Of a DNA stretch of 64,000 nucleotides, positions 60,393 to 64,000 are shown piece after piece (the stretch's first letter is position 1; each line of letters begins with the position of its first letter). Origin of the DNA: Brachyspira hampsonii (lineage in GTDB: Bacteria > Spirochaetota > Brachyspiria > Brachyspirales > Brachyspiraceae); the NCBI RefSeq assembly GCF_002214805.1, contig NZ_CP019914.1, positions 2,170,001-2,234,000 of the forward strand. Reading direction: 5' to 3'. The notes below the pieces were generated by a model. That model was not told where the DNA came from. It saw only the letters and a list, made by a program, of their open reading frames with translations, and did not search any database. The position numbers and the translations under genes were made by a program.

Positions 60393-63137
60393 ATGAAACC
60401 AGAAGAAAGAGCAAGAGAAGAAATAGATAAACTGCTAATCAATGCAGGTTGGGAAGTTGTTAATAAAGATGAATTTGATATAACATCAGATAAAGGCATT
60501 GCATTAAGAGAGATTGTAATGTCAGATAATGGAAGAGCTGATTATATACTTATATATAGAGGCAAGGCATTGGGTGTTATAGAAGCTAAAAAATACGGAA
60601 CTTCTTTAAGTATTGTAGAAGAGCAGTCTAAAAGATATTCTAATAAATTACCTAGTTATATAAAATCATATTCTGAAGAACTTCATTTTATATATGAAAG
60701 CAATGGCAAAGAAATATATTTTAGAGATACAAGGGATATAGATTATCGTTCAAGAAAAGTATTTGCATTTCATAAAGCAGAAACATTATTAAAATATATA
60801 AAAGACGATTCTACTTTAAGAAACAAATTAAAAAATAATATGCCTATATTAGAGATTGGAGATTTGAGAGAATGCCAATTTAATGCAATAAGCAGTATAG
60901 AAAAGTCATTAAGTGAGAATAATACTAGAACATTAATACAAATGGCAACTGGTGCTGGTAAAACTATAATGGCTATTAATTTATTTTATAGGCTTATTAA
61001 ATATGCTAATGCTAAAAGAATTTTATTTTTGGTAGATAGAAATAATTTAGGCGAACAGACAAAAAAGGAGTTTAATAATTTTTCTATTAACAATAGAAAG
61101 TTTGTAGAAGATTACGGGGTATTACATTTAGATAACAATGTTTTAGATGATAATTCTAGTGCTAAAATAGTAATAACAACAATACAAAGACTTTATTCTA
61201 TTTTAAGAAATGAAGAAGAATATGATATTGCAAATGAAGATAAATCATCTTTTGAAAATGCGGATAATAATAATATAATACATGAAATTACTTATAATCC
61301 TAATTTTCCTATAGAGCTTTTTGATTTTATAGTAGTAGATGAATGTCATAGAAGTATATACGGGGAATGGCAGAGGGTTTTAAATTATTTTGATGCTTTT
61401 GTTATAGGACTTACTGCCACACCTTCAAAAAATACTATAGCCTATTTTAATGGTAATTTAGTTTATGAATATCCGCTTGAACGCTCTATAATTGACGGTA
61501 TAAATGTAGGTGAAAGAGTATTTAGAATAAAAACTCAGATAGGAGAACATGGAGCTTCACTTAAAGAAAAAACTTATGTTCCTATTGTAGAAAAGAAAAC
61601 AAGAAGAGAAATATACGAAACCCTTGAAGAGGATATTATTTATGAGAAAAAAGATTTAGACAGAAAAGTAGTATCAGTTAATCAGATAAGAACAGTACTT
61701 GAAGCCTATAAAAAATCCTTATTTACTCAGCTTTATCCAGACAGAGAAGCAACTTTTGTACCTAAAACTTTAATATTTGCTAAAGATGATAATCATGCAG
61801 AAAATATAGTAAGAATTGCAAGGGAAGTATTTAATAAAGGAAATGAGTTTTGTAAAAAAATAACTTATTCTTCAGATAATCCTCAGGGTTTGATAAAAGA
61901 TTTTAAAAGTGAGCCTAATTTTAGAATAGCAGTAAGTGTAGATATGATAGCTACAGGAACGGATATAAAACCTTTGGAAGTATTGATATTTATGAGAAAT
62001 GTTTCTTCTTCTGTGTATTATGAGCAGATGAAAGGACGCGGAGTAAGAACTATAGATAATGAAACTTTGAAAACAGCTACGCCCAATGCTAAAAGTAAAG
62101 ATTTTTATTATTTAATAGATGCTATAGGAGTAACAGAAACAGAAAAAACACTTTCTCAGCCTTTGGAGAGAAAAAGCAGTTTAAGTACAGAACAAATTAT
62201 AGAAATGGTTAAATACGGCGGTAATGTAGAAGAAGATGTTTTAACTACATTAGTATCAAGAATGACAGTTCTTCAAAATAAAATAAAAGAAAGCGAATAT
62301 AAAACATTAAAAGAACTTGCAGGCGGAAAAACTTTGCATGAAATATGCAGCGATATTTATAATAGCGTTGATGCTGATATTATAAAAGATAAAACAGAAG
62401 AAGAGATTTCTGATATGCGTTATGAGGCATTAAAGCCTTTTTATAAGCCAGATTTTAGAAATGAATTGATAAAAGCATTTAAAAATAGCTATCTTATAAT
62501 TGATAATATAAATTCAGATGAAGTAATCTTTACAGATTTTTCTTTAGAGAATGCCAATAAAATAGTAAAGAGTTTTAAAGATTTTATAGAGAGCAATAAG
62601 GACAGCATAGAAGCATTAAAAATAATATATTCAAGCGATGACAGAGCCTTAACTTATGAAATATTAAAAGATTTGAAAGAAAAACTTATTGATAATATGC
62701 CTCCTTTAAAAACTTCTATGGTATGGGAGTCATATTATATACTTGATAAAAAAAGAGTAAAAATCAAAAAGCCAGAGGATATAATAACGAATTTAATTCA
62801 GTTAGTTCGTTTTGTGATAGGCAAATATGATGAATTAGAAGATTTTAGTATAGCAGCAAATAGAAGATTTGAATTATGGAAAGGCAGACAGAAAAAAAAT
62901 TATAATATAGAGTTCAGCGAAGAAGAGAATATTTTATTAAATATATTAAAAAATTATATTATAAGCAACGGCTATATATCGGATAAAAAAGAGATACATG
63001 AAGCATTGCGAGATGAGAACCATAGCTATAAGGAGGCTAAAGTTTTATTTGAAAAACTTTACTCTTCTAAACGCATAAGTTTGGAAGAAGTAGTATCAGA
63101 TTTATCACTTAATTTGATATCCTCTAAACTATCTTAA
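60393..63137 (+). CDS. hsdR: Type I restriction enzyme R subunit-like protein (EcoEI type)
   Basis: The 914 residues show the HsdR layout. The N-terminal nuclease domain has Asp50 (GRADY) and Glu64-x-Lys66 (VIEAKK). A superfamily 2 helicase/translocase follows, with Walker A MATGAGKT (185-191), FIVVDECHRS, GLTATP and MKGRGVRTID, then an EcoEI-type C-terminal domain (about 600-914). It normally cuts DNA after translocation in complex with HsdM and HsdS. Neither lies upstream in this window; they may lie beyond 64000. The start has a weak ribosome site, so translation may follow the preceding gene. Confidence 0.9.
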   Translation: MKPEERAREEIDKLLINAGWEVVNKDEFDITSDKGIALREIVMSDNGRADYILIYRGKALGVIEAKKYGTSLSIVEEQSKRYSNKLPSYIKSYSEELHFIYESNGKEIYFRDTRDIDYRSRKVFAFHKAETLLKYIKDDSTLRNKLKNNMPILEIGDLRECQFNAISSIEKSLSENNTRTLIQMATGAGKTIMAINLFYRLIKYANAKRILFLVDRNNLGEQTKKEFNNFSINNRKFVEDYGVLHLDNNVLDDNSSAKIVITTIQRLYSILRNEEEYDIANEDKSSFENADNNNIIHEITYNPNFPIELFDFIVVDECHRSIYGEWQRVLNYFDAFVIGLTATPSKNTIAYFNGNLVYEYPLERSIIDGINVGERVFRIKTQIGEHGASLKEKTYVPIVEKKTRREIYETLEEDIIYEKKDLDRKVVSVNQIRTVLEAYKKSLFTQLYPDREATFVPKTLIFAKDDNHAENIVRIAREVFNKGNEFCKKITYSSDNPQGLIKDFKSEPNFRIAVSVDMIATGTDIKPLEVLIFMRNVSSSVYYEQMKGRGVRTIDNETLKTATPNAKSKDFYYLIDAIGVTETEKTLSQPLERKSSLSTEQIIEMVKYGGNVEEDVLTTLVSRMTVLQNKIKESEYKTLKELAGGKTLHEICSDIYNSVDADIIKDKTEEEISDMRYEALKPFYKPDFRNELIKAFKNSYLIIDNINSDEVIFTDFSLENANKIVKSFKDFIESNKDSIEALKIIYSSDDRALTYEILKDLKEKLIDNMPPLKTSMVWESYYILDKKRVKIKKPEDIITNLIQLVRFVIGKYDELEDFSIAANRRFELWKGRQKKNYNIEFSEEENILLNILKNYIISNGYISDKKEIHEALRDENHSYKEAKVLFEKLYSSKRISLEEVVSDLSLNLISSKLS

Positions 63138-63161
63138 ATAATTGGTTATTAAGGGTTAAAA

Positions 63162-64000
63162 ATGTCAAATAAAAATAATAACAATCAAAATAGTTTTTCA
63201 ATAAATACTATAAGTATTATATATATAGCGGTTTGCTTGGTATTTTTGATAGTATTTATATTTTTTTATAAACTTTATGTTGATAAAAATAATATGCTAA
63301 TTGAAAAAAATATTGAGAGTTTTAATCAGTTAAATGAAACGAATTTAAATAATTTTTATAATTCATTAAACAGTATTACCAATATAAACGATGATAGAAT
63401 AGAAGAAATAATATCTAAATCATTAGAAGCAAATACATATTTGTTAAAAGACAGTTTAAAATATAGTTATGATTTTGGCATTAATAGCGTAAGTTTTTGG
63501 CTTGCTTTTTTATCATTTATTATGATAATTTTTACTATATTAGGTATATATGCAAATAATAAAATACTAGAATCAAATCAAAGACAATCAGAAATACATA
63601 TAGAAAAAATAAAGATTAACTCACAAAAAATATTGAATAAAATGAAAAAACAATTATTAGATGAAAATAAAAAGTTTATTAAAGAAGTGCATAAAGATTT
63701 TGAAAATATAAGAGAAGAAACAATTAATGAGGCAAATAATATAAAATTAGAAATAAATACCATTAAAGAAGATACAATAAAAAGTAAAGAAGAAATAGAA
63801 AATATAGAAGTAAAATCTAAAGAAATTCTTTCAAATATAGAAAAAGAGGGAGAAAAAACATTAGAAGATATAAGAAAACAGCAGCAAATATTAATATTAT
63901 TTTACAGGGCATTCAATGAAAAAAACAATAATAATTATTATGAAGCTATTAAACTTTATTCTGAAGTATTAAAAATTGATGATAAACATATTTCATCTTT
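63162..64000 (+). CDS. Membrane coiled-coil protein with TPR start, 3' end beyond the window
   Basis: Partial, 279 codons visible without a stop. A TM helix (about 15-40, IIYIAVCLVFLIVFIFF), a helical extracytoplasmic segment, and a second TM (about 108-130, FWLAFLSFIMIIFTILGIYA) are followed by a long coiled coil (135-245). A TPR-like helix pair (NNYYEAIKLYSEVLKIDDKH) comes at the edge. It begins 24 bp after hsdR, so it may be cotranscribed. Its function is unknown. The pairing with a restriction enzyme is suggestive of a defence locus but not diagnostic. Confidence 0.7.
   Translation, partial: MSNKNNNNQNSFSINTISIIYIAVCLVFLIVFIFFYKLYVDKNNMLIEKNIESFNQLNETNLNNFYNSLNSITNINDDRIEEIISKSLEANTYLLKDSLKYSYDFGINSVSFWLAFLSFIMIIFTILGIYANNKILESNQRQSEIHIEKIKINSQKILNKMKKQLLDENKKFIKEVHKDFENIREETINEANNIKLEINTIKEDTIKSKEEIENIEVKSKEILSNIEKEGEKTLEDIRKQQQILILFYRAFNEKNNNNYYEAIKLYSEVLKIDDKHISS

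Overview
The window is an AT-rich bacterial chromosome segment. Its combination of genes suggests a spirochaete, most likely a Brachyspira species: flagellar fliL-fliM-fliY with a sigma-28-type promoter, cheX, an outer-membrane set (tamB, bamA, ompH/skp, lpxD), the acetylase route to diaminopimelate, and very AT-rich codon use. The genus is inferred from gene content and composition; no database search was possible.

Layout. 1-4395 (minus strand) holds the start of ptsI, then ptsH, coaX, cca and aroC. 4396-7398 is a small accessory island: two related DUF2589-type proteins, two small unknown proteins, a truncated duplicate with its upstream region, a MITE-like 254-bp element and a second DUF2589 remnant. 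7399-14247 (minus) is a compact operon of two membrane-anchored sensor-like proteins, one with long acidic repeats and a C-terminal GAF-like domain, followed by a small membrane protein and map. 14252-14580 holds a hairpin over a ribosome-binding site and a GC-rich structured RNA with its own promoter. 14734-21050 carries an HAD phosphatase, an NtrY-like kinase, a degenerate receiver, tRNA-Leu(CAA), a gene split at an A7 tract, an HD-GYP protein and cheX. 21051-29488 is an SLBB protein overlapping a 2705-residue acidic repeat protein that shares a repeat motif with the GAF protein. 29562-33489 has pyrR and the flagellar switch genes, including a second fliN. 33659-39214 is diaminopimelate/lysine biosynthesis (M20 deacetylase, dapA, dapB, dapH, aminotransferase). 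39275-44380 has a SWIM protein, secF-secD-yajC and tRNA-Leu(UAA). 44457-46397 holds a possible contingency locus: a G-quadruplex motif, a strong promoter, an eight-copy heptanucleotide repeat inside a small ORF, and a lipoprotein. 46454-57232 (minus) has a chemoreceptor and the lpxD/ompH/bamA/tamB cluster. 57466-64000 has two orphan PTS EIIA proteins, a shortened Cof-type HAD protein, a second gene split at an A7 tract, hsdR and the start of a membrane coiled-coil TPR protein.

How the genes work together. ptsI and ptsH supply phosphate that the two EIIA proteins could receive. CheX, FliM, FliY, FliN, FliL and the chemoreceptor belong to chemotaxis and motility; FliY lacks the catalytic Asn of its phosphatase-like motif while CheX keeps it. 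TamB, BamA, OmpH, LpxD and the Sec genes serve envelope biogenesis. The dap genes form a nearly complete acetylated-intermediate pathway.

The least explained items are the two giant acidic proteins sharing the MKEY[S/T]DEELL repeat, the two genes broken at A7 and both restored by one extra A, the heptamer repeat whose copy number decides whether a small ORF reads into the lipoprotein frame, the G-quadruplex motif, the structured RNA and the DUF2589 island.
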